64,000 nucleotides of DNA from an uncultured Clostridia bacterium (lineage in GTDB: Bacteria > Bacillota > Clostridia > Oscillospirales > Ruminococcaceae): assembly GCA_947168885.1 (NCBI GenBank), contig CAMVNQ010000002.1, forward strand, positions 1 through 64,000. Reading direction: 5' to 3'. A program made the translations under genes and the position numbers. The notes under the pieces are model-generated. The model saw only the letters and a program-made list of their open reading frames with translations, searched no databases and was not told the DNA's origin. Positions within the stretch are counted from its first letter, which is position 1. Each line of letters starts with the position of its first letter. Below, piece after piece: positions 42,704 to 52,033 of this stretch.

Positions 42704-43867
42704 TTATTTCAATATGTCCGCGAGTATCTTCATTCCCGCGTCTATCTCGTCATAAGTTATCGTGAGCGGCGGAAGAAGTCTTACCTTGTCCTTAGCCGTA
42801 AGTACCAGAAGTCCGTTGTCAAGCGCCGATTTTGCGACTTCCTTCGCGTCCTTTGTCTTAAGCGAAATACCTATCATAAGTCCTATCCCGCTTACTCCGC
42901 TTACTTCGGGTATCTCCGAAAGCTTTTTGCGGAAGTACTCGCCCTTCTTCGTTACTTCAGCAAGGAAAGCCGGATCGGCTGCTTTTCTGAGGACTTCGAG
43001 ACCGCCCGCGCAGCATACCGGATTGCCGCCGAAGGTCGAGCCGTGAGTGCCCGATGTGAGCACACCCGCGCATTTCTTTCCGGTGAGACAGGCTCCCATA
43101 GGAAGTCCGCCCGCTATGCCCTTTGCGAGAGTAACTATATCAGGCTTGTGACCGAAGTTGTCCCCCGCGAGGAATTTTCCGGTCCGTCCGATACCGGTCT
43201 GGACTTCATCAGCAATCGTGAGAACATCTTTTGCAGCTGTAAGCTCGTAAATAGCGTCAACGAAAGCCTGATCGAGAGCGTTGACTCCGCCCTCGCCCTG
43301 TATGTGCTCGAACATGACCGCGCAAACCGTGTCATCAAGCTTTGCTCTGAGGTCGTCAATGTCGTTCGCCTTTACGAAGATGAAACCTTCGGTGAAAGGG
43401 AAGAAGTAGTTGTGGAAAACATCCTGACCCGTTGCGGAAAGCGTCGTTATCGTCCTGCCGTGGAACGAGTTCACAAGGGTGATGATGTTGTGTCTGCCCT
43501 TGCCGTACTTGTCGAAGCTGTACTTTCTTGCAATCTTTATCGCGCATTCATTTGCTTCCGCACCGGAATTTCCGAAGAAAACCTTCTCCATTCCCGCTGC
43601 CTCGGTGAGCTTTTCGGCGAAGTCAGCCTGAACTTTCGTATAGTAGTAGTTGGATGTGTGCTGAATCTTTCTTACCTGCTCACATACCGCATCTGCCCAG
43701 TCGTCGTTGCAGTATCCGAGTGAATTTGTGCCGATGCCGCTTCCGAAGTCTATGTATTTTTTTCCGTTATCGTCGGTTGCGGTCTCGCCGCTTCCGCTGT
43801 CCATAACGAGGGAATACCGTCCGTATGTCCCCATAACATGTTCATTGAATTTATCTATCGTATTCAT
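42704..43867 (-). CDS. argD: Acetylornithine aminotransferase
   Basis: A 387-residue PLP enzyme. It shows GIGTNSLGY, NSGAEANECAIKIAR, NSFHGRT and the lysine segment TLAKGIAGGLPMGA. The ATG at 43867 is preferred: AAGGAG sits 6 bases before it and only 3 bases before the adjoining ATG at 43870; a 20-codon extension has no site. It follows argB by 149 bases containing three hairpins. Confidence 0.94.
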   Translation of the reverse strand: MNTIDKFNEHVMGTYGRYSLVMDSGSGETATDDNGKKYIDFGSGIGTNSLGYCNDDWADAVCEQVRKIQHTSNYYYTKVQADFAEKLTEAAGMEKVFFGNSGAEANECAIKIARKYSFDKYGKGRHNIITLVNSFHGRTITTLSATGQDVFHNYFFPFTEGFIFVKANDIDDLRAKLDDTVCAVMFEHIQGEGGVNALDQAFVDAIYELTAAKDVLTIADEVQTGIGRTGKFLAGDNFGHKPDIVTLAKGIAGGLPMGACLTGKKCAGVLTSGTHGSTFGGNPVCCAGGLEVLRKAADPAFLAEVTKKGEYFRKKLSEIPEVSGVSGIGLMIGISLKTKDAKEVAKSALDNGLLVLTAKDKVRLLPPLTITYDEIDAGMKILADILK

Positions 43868-43884
43868 CATATTCTCCTTACAAA

Positions 43885-44012
43885 ATGCGCGAAGCGCATT
43901 GCGTGTCGCGCCTGCGACCGCGGGTTCCAAGGGCGGCGTAAGCCCTTGGTCGGGTTACAGGGCGAAGCACTGTCATTATGTAGTTAAATGGGGTGTGGGG
44001 CGAAGCCCCACA
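43885..44012. repeat. Cluster of three GC-rich hairpins between argB and argD
   Basis: Three inverted repeats lie in tandem: AATGCGC/GCGCATT (43885-43901), CCAAGGGC/GCCCTTGG (43927-43949) and TGTGGGGC/GCCCCACA (43994-44012). Two share a 3-base GAA loop on the plus strand. They may tune expression of argD relative to argB or be REP-like extragenic palindromes. Confidence 0.6.
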
Positions 44013-44016
44013 AACA

Positions 44017-44871
44017 TCACTTTATCATCGTACCGATGCCCTTGCTTGTCAGAAGCTCTATAAGTATCGAGTGCGGTATGCGTCCGTCTATGATTATTGA
44101 CTGCTTTACGCCGCGTCGTACCGCTTCTACACAGCAGTCTATCTTCGGTATCATACCGCCGGAGATGATGCCCTGATTTTTCAGGTAGGGAACTTCGCTT
44201 AATCCTACCTGCGGGATAAGCGTGCTCTCATCGTCCTTGTCCCTCAGAAGTCCTACTATGTCGGTCATGAGCACGAGGTTTTCCGCGTGCATCTCCGCTG
44301 CTATGCGTGCTGCGGCAGTATCGGCATTGATGTTATAGACGTTGCCGTCCTTGCCTCCCGCAACAGTAGATATAACGGGGATATATCCGTGGTCAAGCGC
44401 ATCGTGTATCACGGTCGTGTCGATGTTGGTGATCTCGCCGACAAGTCCGAGGTCGGGGTTGAGCTGTTTCGCTTCAATAAGTCGGTTATCGAGACCGCAG
44501 AGACCGAGAGCCTTTCCGTTGTGCTGATAAAGCTTGTTCACGAGATCCTTGTTGAGCTTTCCGCAGAGTACCATCTGCACTATCTCGACGGTCTCCTCGT
44601 CTGTGTATCGGAGTCCGTTCACGAACTTGCTTTCTTTTCCTACGCGCTTCAACATAGCGTTTATCTCGGGACCGCCGCCGTGCACGAGTACGATCTTGAC
44701 ACCGATAGTGCTCAGAAGCACGATATCCGACATTACCGCGTCCTTGAGCTCGTCATTCGTCATTGCGTTTCCGCCGTACTTGATGACAACGACCTTGTTG
44801 TTGTATTTCTGGATGTAGGGAAGGGCGTCGCTTAAAATGCCCGCGCGAATTTCGTTTGAGATGTTTTCCAT
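44017..44871 (-). CDS. argB: Acetylglutamate kinase
   Basis: A 284-residue kinase. It shows VIKYGGNAM, LVHGGGPEIN, NADTAAARIAAE and the end motif GGMIPKIDCC. The length is standard. It is preceded by argJ (25-base gap). Whether arginine inhibits it cannot be told here. Confidence 0.96.
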   Translation of the reverse strand: MENISNEIRAGILSDALPYIQKYNNKVVVIKYGGNAMTNDELKDAVMSDIVLLSTIGVKIVLVHGGGPEINAMLKRVGKESKFVNGLRYTDEETVEIVQMVLCGKLNKDLVNKLYQHNGKALGLCGLDNRLIEAKQLNPDLGLVGEITNIDTTVIHDALDHGYIPVISTVAGGKDGNVYNINADTAAARIAAEMHAENLVLMTDIVGLLRDKDDESTLIPQVGLSEVPYLKNQGIISGGMIPKIDCCVEAVRRGVKQSIIIDGRIPHSILIELLTSKGIGTMIK

Positions 44872-44896
44872 TTCTTTTGTCCGTCCTTTATATAAT

Positions 44897-46243
44897 TTAG
44901 CTTCTGTAGTCGCCGTTTATCTTAACGTAATCATAAGTAAGGTCGCAGCCCCAGGCCATTGCGCCGTTATCGCCCTGATTGAGGTCAATTATTATCGTGA
45001 TATCAGTCTCGACAAGTATCTTCTTCGCGAGGGCTTCGTCGAAGTCGAGCAGAGAACCCTGCTTGCAGACGTTAAGATATCCGCCTGTGGATGCTATGTC
45101 AATGTCTATCTTGTTAACGTCATAGTCTGCGTTCGCGTAGCCGAGAGCGCACATTATACGTCCGCAGTTCGCGTCCTCGCCGAACATAGCCGCCTTGAAC
45201 AGGCTAGACATGATGACCGACTTCGCCGCGATCTTTGCTGTCTCGAAGCTTTCCGCGCCCTTGACGTTGCATTCGATGAGCTTTGTTGCACCTTCGCCGT
45301 CGCGAGCCATCATTCTCGCAAGGTTCACCATGACTGTCCAGAGTGCTTCGCAGAAAATGCCATAATCGTCGTTCTCTTCGGTGATCTCCGCGTTCTCTGC
45401 CATTCCGTTTGCCATAACAACGCACATATCGTTGGTTGACATATCGCCGTCAACACTAACGCAGTTGAGAGTTATCTGAACGTTCTCGCAGAGCGCTTTC
45501 TTCACCATTTCCGGCGTTATCGCCACATCACTTGTGATAAACGTGAGTGTTGTAGCCATATTCGGGTGTATCATACCGCTGCCTTTGAGCATACCGCCGA
45601 TGTGACAGGTCTTTCCGCCGATTTCAAACTCGACTGCGATCTCTTTCGGCTTGGTGTCGGTGGTCATTATCGCCTTTACCGCTTCATCATTTCCCGTGTA
45701 CGAAAGTCCCGCATACAGTCCCGGAATGCCTTTTTCAATCGGCTCTATCGGTAATACCTGACCTATGACACCGGTAGAAGCTATTACCATATCGGAAGGG
45801 GAGATGCCCATTGCTTTTGCAGCGAGTTCGCCCATTTTCTTTGCTTTCTCGATACCGTCCGCGTTGCAGGTGTTCGCGTTTACCGAGTTCACGATAACGC
45901 CCTGCGCATAGCCGTCAGTGAGGTTTTCCTTTGTTACTGTGAGAGGTGCGCCCTTGACCTTGTTGGTCGTGTAAACTGCCGCAGCCGCCGCGCGTTTGTC
46001 GGACATTATCATCGCGAGGTCGTTCTTCTTGTTGGTCGGAAGAGCGTTGTTTGCCGCCTGTGATTTTTCTTCGGTATCGGTTAGTGCCTTATGTGCAAGT
46101 CCGCAGTGTACGCCGTTGGCTTTCCAGCCCTTCGACGCGCACACGCCGCCGTCAACGAAATTATTTATGTCTGTGCTTACAAGCCCTATTCCAAGCTCGT
46201 CGATAAGTTTCTGAAGCTTTTCAGCTATTTTTACATCACTCAT
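44897..46243 (-). CDS. argJ: Glutamate N-acetyltransferase (ornithine acetyltransferase)
   Basis: A 448-residue self-cleaving enzyme that recycles acetyl groups in the cyclic arginine pathway. The cleavage site is in MIHPNMATTLTF, between Ala and Thr. DGDMSTNDM follows. It carries an N-terminal segment of about 40 residues ahead of the usual opening. AGGAG precedes the ATG. No argA or argE is present, consistent with the cyclic route. Confidence 0.94.
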   Translation of the reverse strand: MSDVKIAEKLQKLIDELGIGLVSTDINNFVDGGVCASKGWKANGVHCGLAHKALTDTEEKSQAANNALPTNKKNDLAMIMSDKRAAAAAVYTTNKVKGAPLTVTKENLTDGYAQGVIVNSVNANTCNADGIEKAKKMGELAAKAMGISPSDMVIASTGVIGQVLPIEPIEKGIPGLYAGLSYTGNDEAVKAIMTTDTKPKEIAVEFEIGGKTCHIGGMLKGSGMIHPNMATTLTFITSDVAITPEMVKKALCENVQITLNCVSVDGDMSTNDMCVVMANGMAENAEITEENDDYGIFCEALWTVMVNLARMMARDGEGATKLIECNVKGAESFETAKIAAKSVIMSSLFKAAMFGEDANCGRIMCALGYANADYDVNKIDIDIASTGGYLNVCKQGSLLDFDEALAKKILVETDITIIIDLNQGDNGAMAWGCDLTYDYVKINGDYRS

Positions 46244-46296
46244 AATAAAGTCTCCTTTAAACCTGTCTGTAAATTAGTCCGTTCAATAATGTTGTA

Positions 46297-47241
46297 TTAT
46301 ACAAGTCCTGTTGTTTCGTCAATGCCCATCATTATGTTAAGGCACTGGACTGCCGCACCGCTCGCGCCCTTGCCGAGATTGTCAAGGCGGGAAACGACGA
46401 GAAGTCTCATCTCGTTTCCGCTTACGATTATCTGCATATTGTTTGTGCCTTCAAGAGTGTTCGCGCCGATAAATCCGTCGGGGAGCACATCTTTTCCGTC
46501 AAGCTCGGCGACCTTCACGAAATTGCAGCCCTTATAGTGCTCTGCAAACATATCGCGGACGTCGGAGGGTGTTACCTGCTTTGAAAGCATTCTTGTATGG
46601 AGGGGCAGGGAAACGGTCATTCCTGCGTAGTAGTCGCATACATACGGGTTGAATGTCGGCTCGTGGTCGAGACCGGAAATAACGCGCATTTCGGGAAGGT
46701 GCTTGTGCTGCTGAGTCAATGCGTACTGGCGCGGAGAATCGAATTCCTTTGCGCGGTTCGGGTCCTCGTACTGCGCTATGCCGCGCTTGCCTGCGCCGCT
46801 GTAGCCGGAGACGGCATGAACTGAAACGGGATAGTCCTTCGGAAGTATCCCGCTCTTTATAAGCGGATATACCATTGAGTTGAATCCGCTCGCGTAGCAG
46901 CCCGGGACTGCGACACGCTTGGAGGTGCGTATCTTCTCACGGAATTCCGGTGAAAGCTCGGGAAAACCGTATGCCCAGTCGGGGTGTATGCGGTGAGCCG
47001 TGGAAGCGTCGATGATACGGGTGTGGTCGTTCTCGACGAGAGATACCGCTTCGATCGCCGCGTTGTCGGGCAGGCAGAGGATAGTGAAATCAGAAGCATT
47101 GATAAACCTGCGTCGTTCCTCGGTGTCCTTGCGCTTTGCTTCGTCTATACGAAGCAGCTCTATGTCTGTTCTGTTTACAAGGCGCTCAACGATCTTAAGA
47201 CCGGTCGTGCCTTCCTGTCCGTCGATAAATACCTTAGTCAT
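46297..47241 (-). CDS. argC: N-acetyl-gamma-glutamyl-phosphate reductase (type 2)
   Basis: A 314-residue enzyme reducing acetylglutamyl phosphate. The opening MTKVFIDGQEGTTG and catalytic VPGCYASGF place it in the shorter type 2 group. The ATG at 47241 lies 9 bases after AAAGGG; an ATG 6 bases earlier is also possible. The start overlaps the end of the upstream membrane-protein gene by 8 bases. Confidence 0.93.
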   Translation of the reverse strand: MTKVFIDGQEGTTGLKIVERLVNRTDIELLRIDEAKRKDTEERRRFINASDFTILCLPDNAAIEAVSLVENDHTRIIDASTAHRIHPDWAYGFPELSPEFREKIRTSKRVAVPGCYASGFNSMVYPLIKSGILPKDYPVSVHAVSGYSGAGKRGIAQYEDPNRAKEFDSPRQYALTQQHKHLPEMRVISGLDHEPTFNPYVCDYYAGMTVSLPLHTRMLSKQVTPSDVRDMFAEHYKGCNFVKVAELDGKDVLPDGFIGANTLEGTNNMQIIVSGNEMRLLVVSRLDNLGKGASGAAVQCLNIMMGIDETTGLV

Positions 47242-47752
47242 TTTCATTTGCCCTTTCTCTGTCATTATATTCAAGCATTTCTGCATTGTTTTCTTTGTTG
47301 ATGATACCGTATCGTCCTATTGCAACGAATAAGAGCACAGTCGAAACTGTTACAAACGGCGAAGTGAATGTCCCGATAAAATTCTTGAGACTTGCCATAG
47401 CTGCGAGTCCGTTCTCGCCCTGAAAAATCGCAGTCATACGGGTAACCTGTATATCGATGAACGGCATAACTATGTTTACGACGCAGTAAACAACTATCAT
47501 AACAATACCCGCAACTCGCCGCGCATGACCCTTGTAAAAGAGCATTACCAGAAAGAACGATATGAACATTGCCATTACAATGATCTGGCAGACAGTCGTG
47601 AATGGGAAAAAGAGACTGTCGAGATGAATACCTGAAGCCCCCATAAAGTCAAACACGGCTTTCTGAGCAAATACACCTATAAGATCTATTATCAGAGCAA
47701 TGCCGTATAAAACTATCCCTATGATCATCGGGATCTTAACTTCTTTTTTCAT
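47234..47752 (-). CDS. Four-helix membrane protein in the arg cluster
   Basis: A 172-residue protein with four hydrophobic segments and charged ends. I do not recognise the family. It overlaps the acetyltransferase upstream by 4 bases and argC downstream by 8 bases, so it is firmly inside the arginine transcript. A transport or regulatory part is possible but nothing in the sequence shows it. Confidence 0.7.
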   Translation of the reverse strand: MKKEVKIPMIIGIVLYGIALIIDLIGVFAQKAVFDFMGASGIHLDSLFFPFTTVCQIIVMAMFISFFLVMLFYKGHARRVAGIVMIVVYCVVNIVMPFIDIQVTRMTAIFQGENGLAAMASLKNFIGTFTSPFVTVSTVLLFVAIGRYGIINKENNAEMLEYNDRERANEND

Positions 47753-48183
47753 TTCTTTACCTGTGTGTAGAACTGGCTCATTCCCGCACCGCGCTCGTCG
47801 TTCGGGCGGCGGAAAAAGCCGAATTTCTCATAGAACGGCTCCTTGTCCTTTGCGGAAAGGAGCGACACCATTGTCGTTTCGCCGTCCTCGATATATTCCG
47901 TATGTACGAAGTCCATAAGCTGAGTTATCATCTGCTTTCCGATGCCCTGGCGCTGATAGTCGGGGTGGACGATGACATCAACGACGAGCAGGTGATACCC
48001 GCCGTCACCTACCGCGCGCGCCATTGATACAGCTTTACCTGTCTCACTGTCGCGGCCTACGGTGATGAATATGGATTTCGGTATGCTTTTGATGAACTGG
48101 CGCTCGGAGACCTGATACCAGTCAACGAGGCTGCGCAGATAGTTGTATTCTTCGAGGGAGATCGTCTTGTCAAATGTTATCAT
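47749..48183 (-). CDS. GNAT-family N-acetyltransferase
   Basis: A 144-residue acetyltransferase. The acetyl-CoA loop is VHPDYQRQGIGKQM, preceded by strand LLVVDVIV and followed by FYEKFGFFRRP. It lies between argH and the membrane protein, overlapping both by 4 bases. The position invites the idea of an ArgA-like glutamate acetylase, but the sequence looks like a general GNAT protein, and argJ already supplies that activity. Confidence 0.85.
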   Translation of the reverse strand: MITFDKTISLEEYNYLRSLVDWYQVSERQFIKSIPKSIFITVGRDSETGKAVSMARAVGDGGYHLLVVDVIVHPDYQRQGIGKQMITQLMDFVHTEYIEDGETTMVSLLSAKDKEPFYEKFGFFRRPNDERGAGMSQFYTQVKK

Positions 48184-49550
48184 AATCTTTCACGCACATA
48201 TCCTATCTGCTTCTTTACGCTCTCCGGAGCGGGTCCGCCGTATGAAGTACGGCATTTTACACAGTGCTCAAGGCTTATCGCTTCATAAAGGTCGTTGTCG
48301 AACAGCCCGCTCTTTTCCTTGTAGCACTCTATCGGGAGCTCTTCAAGCGTCGTGTTCTTCGCGATGCACTCCGCAACGAGACCGCCTGTGATTTTATAAG
48401 CGTCGCGGAACGGCATACCTTTCTTCACGAGATAGTCCGCACAGTCAGTAGCGTTGATGAATCCCTTAGCCGCTGCTTTTCTCATATTGTCCTTGAGTAC
48501 GGTCATGGTCGCGAGCATAGGGGTGAATGTCGAGATGCAGAGCTTTACGTTATCGACTGCATCGAATATCGCTTCCTTGTCCTCCTGCATATCCTTGTTG
48601 TAGGCGAGGGGAAGACCTTTCATCATAGCGAGGAGCGTCATATTGTCGCCGAAAACACGAGCAGCTTTACCGCGTACGAGTTCCGCGACATCAGGGTTCT
48701 TTTTCTGCGGCATTATGCTTGAACCGGTAGCGAACGCATCGTCAAGCTCGATGAACTTGAACTCCCAGCTGCACCACATTATTATTTCCTCGGAAAAGCG
48801 GGAAAGATGCATCATTATAGTAGATATTGCGCTTGCGAGCTCAATGCAGAAGTCCCTGTCCGAAACTCCGTCAAGCGAATTCACCATAGGTTCGGTGAAA
48901 CCGAGCAGCTTTGTAGTGAGAAAACGGTCGATAGGGTAGGTGGTCCCAGCGAGAGCTCCGCTTCCGAGAGGGTTGACGTTCATGCGCTTTGCTGTGTCGT
49001 CGAGACGTCCGATATCGCGTAAAAGCATCTGTGCATACGCCATAAGGTGATGACCGAAGGTGATAGGCTGTGCGCGCTGTAAATGCGTGTAGCCCGGCAT
49101 TATAGTGTCGGTGTGCTTTTCGGCAGTATCACATATCGTTGTGATAAGCTTTTCAAGCAGCCCCCTGATCTCCTTTATCTCGTCACGCAGATAAAGGCGT
49201 ATATCTACCGCGACCTGATCGTTGCGGGAACGTGATGTGTGCAGGCGCTTTCCGATACTTCCGAGCCGCTTGGTAAGCTCGGCTTCGATGAACATATGGA
49301 TATCCTCTGCGTTCATATCGAGTTCGAGCTTTCCGACTTCAATATCGGCTAGGATGGACTGTAAGCCCGCAATAATAGCTTCGCTGTCCTCTTTTGAGAT
49401 TATTCCTGCTTCGCCGAGCATTGTCGCGTGTGCGATGCTGCCCGCGATGTCGTTTCTGTACATACGTCCGTCAAACGAGATAGAAGAGTTGAAAGCATTA
49501 ACTCCGCTGTCTGTCTCTTTTGAAAAACGTCCTGCCCACATTTTGTCCAT
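48180..49550 (-). CDS. argH: Argininosuccinate lyase
   Basis: A 456-residue enzyme splitting argininosuccinate into arginine and fumarate. It shows WAGRFSKETD at the start, HTSRSRNDQVA, and the signature GSSIMPQKKNPD. The ATG at 49550 follows AAAAGG; a 34-codon basic extension is not credible. It overlaps the GNAT gene by 4 bases. Confidence 0.95.
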   Translation of the reverse strand: MDKMWAGRFSKETDSGVNAFNSSISFDGRMYRNDIAGSIAHATMLGEAGIISKEDSEAIIAGLQSILADIEVGKLELDMNAEDIHMFIEAELTKRLGSIGKRLHTSRSRNDQVAVDIRLYLRDEIKEIRGLLEKLITTICDTAEKHTDTIMPGYTHLQRAQPITFGHHLMAYAQMLLRDIGRLDDTAKRMNVNPLGSGALAGTTYPIDRFLTTKLLGFTEPMVNSLDGVSDRDFCIELASAISTIMMHLSRFSEEIIMWCSWEFKFIELDDAFATGSSIMPQKKNPDVAELVRGKAARVFGDNMTLLAMMKGLPLAYNKDMQEDKEAIFDAVDNVKLCISTFTPMLATMTVLKDNMRKAAAKGFINATDCADYLVKKGMPFRDAYKITGGLVAECIAKNTTLEELPIECYKEKSGLFDNDLYEAISLEHCVKCRTSYGGPAPESVKKQIGYVRERL

Positions 49551-49572
49551 AATAATTATCCTTTTCTTTAGT

Positions 49573-50322
49573 TTAAGTTTTAGCCGATACCTTGATGCCT
49601 GCCGTAGTAAGCTTTTCTGTGTTCTCGGGAGAGAACACTCCCTCGCCTGCAACGATCTCCTGAAGGTTGGCCATACCGATAAATCCGCTTACGTCTTCAA
49701 AAACGATATTGTCAAAGTAAAGCTTTTTTACGCCCGCAAGTCCGGAAAAGGCACTGCTATCCTTTACGACCTGACCTTTATTGTCATAAGTGAGAGTGTA
49801 TGAAAAATCCTCTTTGTCAAAAAAGCAATTGCTGAAAGTGAGCTCTTCGAGACTTGAAAAATGTCCGTGTTTTCCGAGATCGAAAATACCGCATGACACG
49901 AATGAAAGATTTTTTACATCTCTTGATCCGAACCCGTCAAAATACACCTTCGAGCCGTAAAAATGGAGATTTTCGGTACAGTCGAAAGCTTTTACCGATG
50001 AGGCATCTTTTATCTCCGCGAAACTCAGGGTTATATCTTTAAGCGTCCTTGTTTCCGGGATATATTTCAGATCATCCTGTACCGGCTCATACAGATTGAG
50101 CTTCTGAAGCTTCTTGAAAAACTGAAGGTAATACATCGGCCAGTCAAAAGAAAAACCGTGAAGATCAAGTTCCTTTGTGGTAGCACAAACATAGAACTGC
50201 TTGTTGTAGCAGGCGACCGGCGGCCAGAAAATAAAAACAAGAACGGTAGCTATAATTATAAGAAATATAACGACTGCTGCTACGGCTTTTTCTTTTTTTA
50301 CTTTTTTGTTCATATCACTCAC
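49573..50322 (-). CDS. Membrane-anchored leucine-rich-like protein
   Basis: A 249-residue protein. A basic start and one membrane helix (about 13-34) are followed by an extracellular part with spaced hydrophobic LxxLxL-type strands such as KLQKLNLYEP and SLEELTFSN. This suggests a short leucine-rich repeat or beta-helix. The start taken is GTG because GAGG lies 8-9 bases upstream; the ATG nine bases on is too far. It lies between argG and argH. The function is unknown. Confidence 0.65.
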   Translation of the reverse strand: MSDMNKKVKKEKAVAAVVIFLIIIATVLVFIFWPPVACYNKQFYVCATTKELDLHGFSFDWPMYYLQFFKKLQKLNLYEPVQDDLKYIPETRTLKDITLSFAEIKDASSVKAFDCTENLHFYGSKVYFDGFGSRDVKNLSFVSCGIFDLGKHGHFSSLEELTFSNCFFDKEDFSYTLTYDNKGQVVKDSSAFSGLAGVKKLYFDNIVFEDVSGFIGMANLQEIVAGEGVFSPENTEKLTTAGIKVSAKT

Positions 50323-50415
50323 AGTTTTTACCTCGTTAAAAGAAACAACCGATATATGCGGGTCTGAGCCCGCATATATCGTAGCTGTTCATGTTCTTGA
50401 AATAAATGCAAGAGG

Positions 50416-51639
50416 TTATTTGTTCCTGTTTTCGTCGAGGAGTGCCTTCACCTTTATCGGCAGACCGAACAGGTTTATGAAGCCTGCGCTGTCCTTCTGA
50501 TCATAAACATCGTCCTCACCGAACGAAGCGAAATCTTCGCTGTAAAGAGTATAGGGTGAAGTAACGCCGGCGTTGATGATGTTGCCCTTATAGAGCTTGA
50601 GCTTTACTTCGCCTGTGCAGGTCTCCTGTGTCTTGTCAACGAAAGCGTCCATAGCTTCTCTTAAAGGAGTGAACCACTGTCCGTTGTAAACGAGGTCTGC
50701 GTACTTCTGTGCAAGTCCTGCCTTATAGTGCTGTGTTTCCTTGTCAAGGCAGATAGTTTCGAGAACTTCATGCGCGTGGTAAAGGATCGTACCGCCGGGA
50801 GTCTCATAAACGCCTCTCGACTTCATTCCGACGAGTCTGTTCTCAACAACATCGAAAAGACCGATACCGTTTTCGCCGCCGAGCTTGTTGAGCTTCTTGA
50901 TGAGTGTTACGCCGTCCATTTTCTCACCGTCGAGAGCAACCGGGATGCCCTTTTCAAACGAGATGGTAACGTAAGTGGGCTTGTCGGGAGCCTGTTCGGG
51001 CGAAACACCGAGCTCAAGGAAGCCGGGCTTGTTGTACTGAGGCTCATTTGCGGGATCTTCGAGGTCGAGACCTTCGTGAGAGAGATGCCAGAGGTTCATA
51101 TCCTTTGAGTAGTTTGTCTCTCTTGTGATCTTTATCGGAACGTTGTGAGCCTCGGCATAGTCGATCTCCTGATCTCTGGACTTGATGTCCCATATTCTCC
51201 ACGGAGCGATTATCTTGAGGTTGGGGGCGAGAGCCTTTATAGTGAGCTCGAAACGTACCTGATCGTTGCCCTTTCCGGTGCAGCCGTGGCAGATAGCGTC
51301 GGCATTCTCTTTCTTTGCGATCTCAACGAGTCTCTTCGCGATAGGGGGACGTGCGAATGAAGTACCGAGAAGATAGCCTTCGTATTTTGCACCAGCCTTT
51401 AATGTCGGGAATATGAAGTCGTTGACGAATTCGTCCTGTATATCTTCTATGTAGAGTTTGGAAGCACCTGTCTTCTTCGCGCGCTCTTCAAGACCAACGA
51501 TCTCGGAGTCCTGACCGACATTTCCTGCAACGCAGATGACTTCACAGCCCTCATAGTTTTCCTTGAGCCACGGGATTATGATAGATGTATCAAGTCCGCC
51601 GGAATATGCAAGTACGATTTTTTTGATGTCATTAGCCAT
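50416..51639 (-). CDS. argG: Argininosuccinate synthase
   Basis: A 407-residue enzyme joining citrulline and aspartate. The ATP loop AYSGGLDTS lies at 10-18, with [15 protein letters not shown] and the later [16 protein letters not shown]-type block. AAGGAG precedes the ATG. It is first in the arginine cluster and has its own strong promoter and a leader hairpin at 51664-51705. Confidence 0.95.
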   Translation of the reverse strand: MANDIKKIVLAYSGGLDTSIIIPWLKENYEGCEVICVAGNVGQDSEIVGLEERAKKTGASKLYIEDIQDEFVNDFIFPTLKAGAKYEGYLLGTSFARPPIAKRLVEIAKKENADAICHGCTGKGNDQVRFELTIKALAPNLKIIAPWRIWDIKSRDQEIDYAEAHNVPIKITRETNYSKDMNLWHLSHEGLDLEDPANEPQYNKPGFLELGVSPEQAPDKPTYVTISFEKGIPVALDGEKMDGVTLIKKLNKLGGENGIGLFDVVENRLVGMKSRGVYETPGGTILYHAHEVLETICLDKETQHYKAGLAQKYADLVYNGQWFTPLREAMDAFVDKTQETCTGEVKLKLYKGNIINAGVTSPYTLYSEDFASFGEDDVYDQKDSAGFINLFGLPIKVKALLDENRNK

Positions 51640-51725
51640 TTTTGTATTCTCCTTCTGAATATGTTCCGACCGCTGATCCTGATAAGCTTTTCAGAACGAT
51701 CGGAAAGAATTGTTTTATACATTCT

Positions 51726-51753
51726 ATTATACACCAAATATTCATAATGTCAA
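51726..51753 (-). promoter_or_regulatory. Promoter of argG
   Basis: On the minus strand TTGACA (51748-51753) and TATAAT (51726-51731) are consensus and 16 bases apart. The spacer contains ATGAATATT, which resembles an arginine-repressor half-site. Confidence 0.8.
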
Positions 51754-51905
51754 GCTTTTTTATGCGCATTTATGTATATTATACTGTATAAAATGAATAA
51801 TGAGTGTATAAATCGAAAATAAATCAATTGTTCATATTATTGTCAAATGTCCATAAACGTTTTGTAGCAGAATTGCCGAAAAAACAGGTAAAAACGGAAA
51901 ATTTT

Positions 51906-51972
51906 GTTCATATGTGCTTGACAAAATAAGTGTTCTTATGTATAATAGAGATATGAACGGAATTATATGAAC
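51906..51972 (+). promoter_or_regulatory. Promoter and putative operators of the XRE regulator
   Basis: TTGACA (51918-51923) and TATAAT (51941-51946) are 17 bases apart. GTTCATAT lies just before the -35 box (51906-51913). The reverse form ATATGAAC lies after the -10 box at 51951-51958 and again at 51965-51972. A fourth copy is at 51830-51837. This layout suits self-repression. Confidence 0.65.
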
Positions 51973-52033
51973 AAATCGCATCCGGCGACCTGTTCACGTT
52001 TTGTCGTAAAATGTATTCGGAAAGGATATTACA

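Larger units (their letters stand above)
51640..52033. other. Divergent control region, argG and XRE regulator
   Basis: No gene is seen. It holds the argG leader hairpin (TTCCGA/TCGGAA, 51664-51705), both promoters, and four copies of the 8-mer GTTCATAT in either orientation at 51830, 51906, 51951 and 51965. AT-rich TGAATA-type sequences near the argG -10 region could be an ArgR site but are not a clear match. Confidence 0.6.

Noticed and set aside
47749-48183. The GNAT gene as argA
   Set aside because: It is a short generic GNAT protein and argJ already provides acetylglutamate; the arg context alone is not enough.
51664-51705. The argG leader hairpin as an arginine riboswitch or T-box
   Set aside because: No T-box sequence or specifier loop and no terminator is present; it is a simple hairpin.
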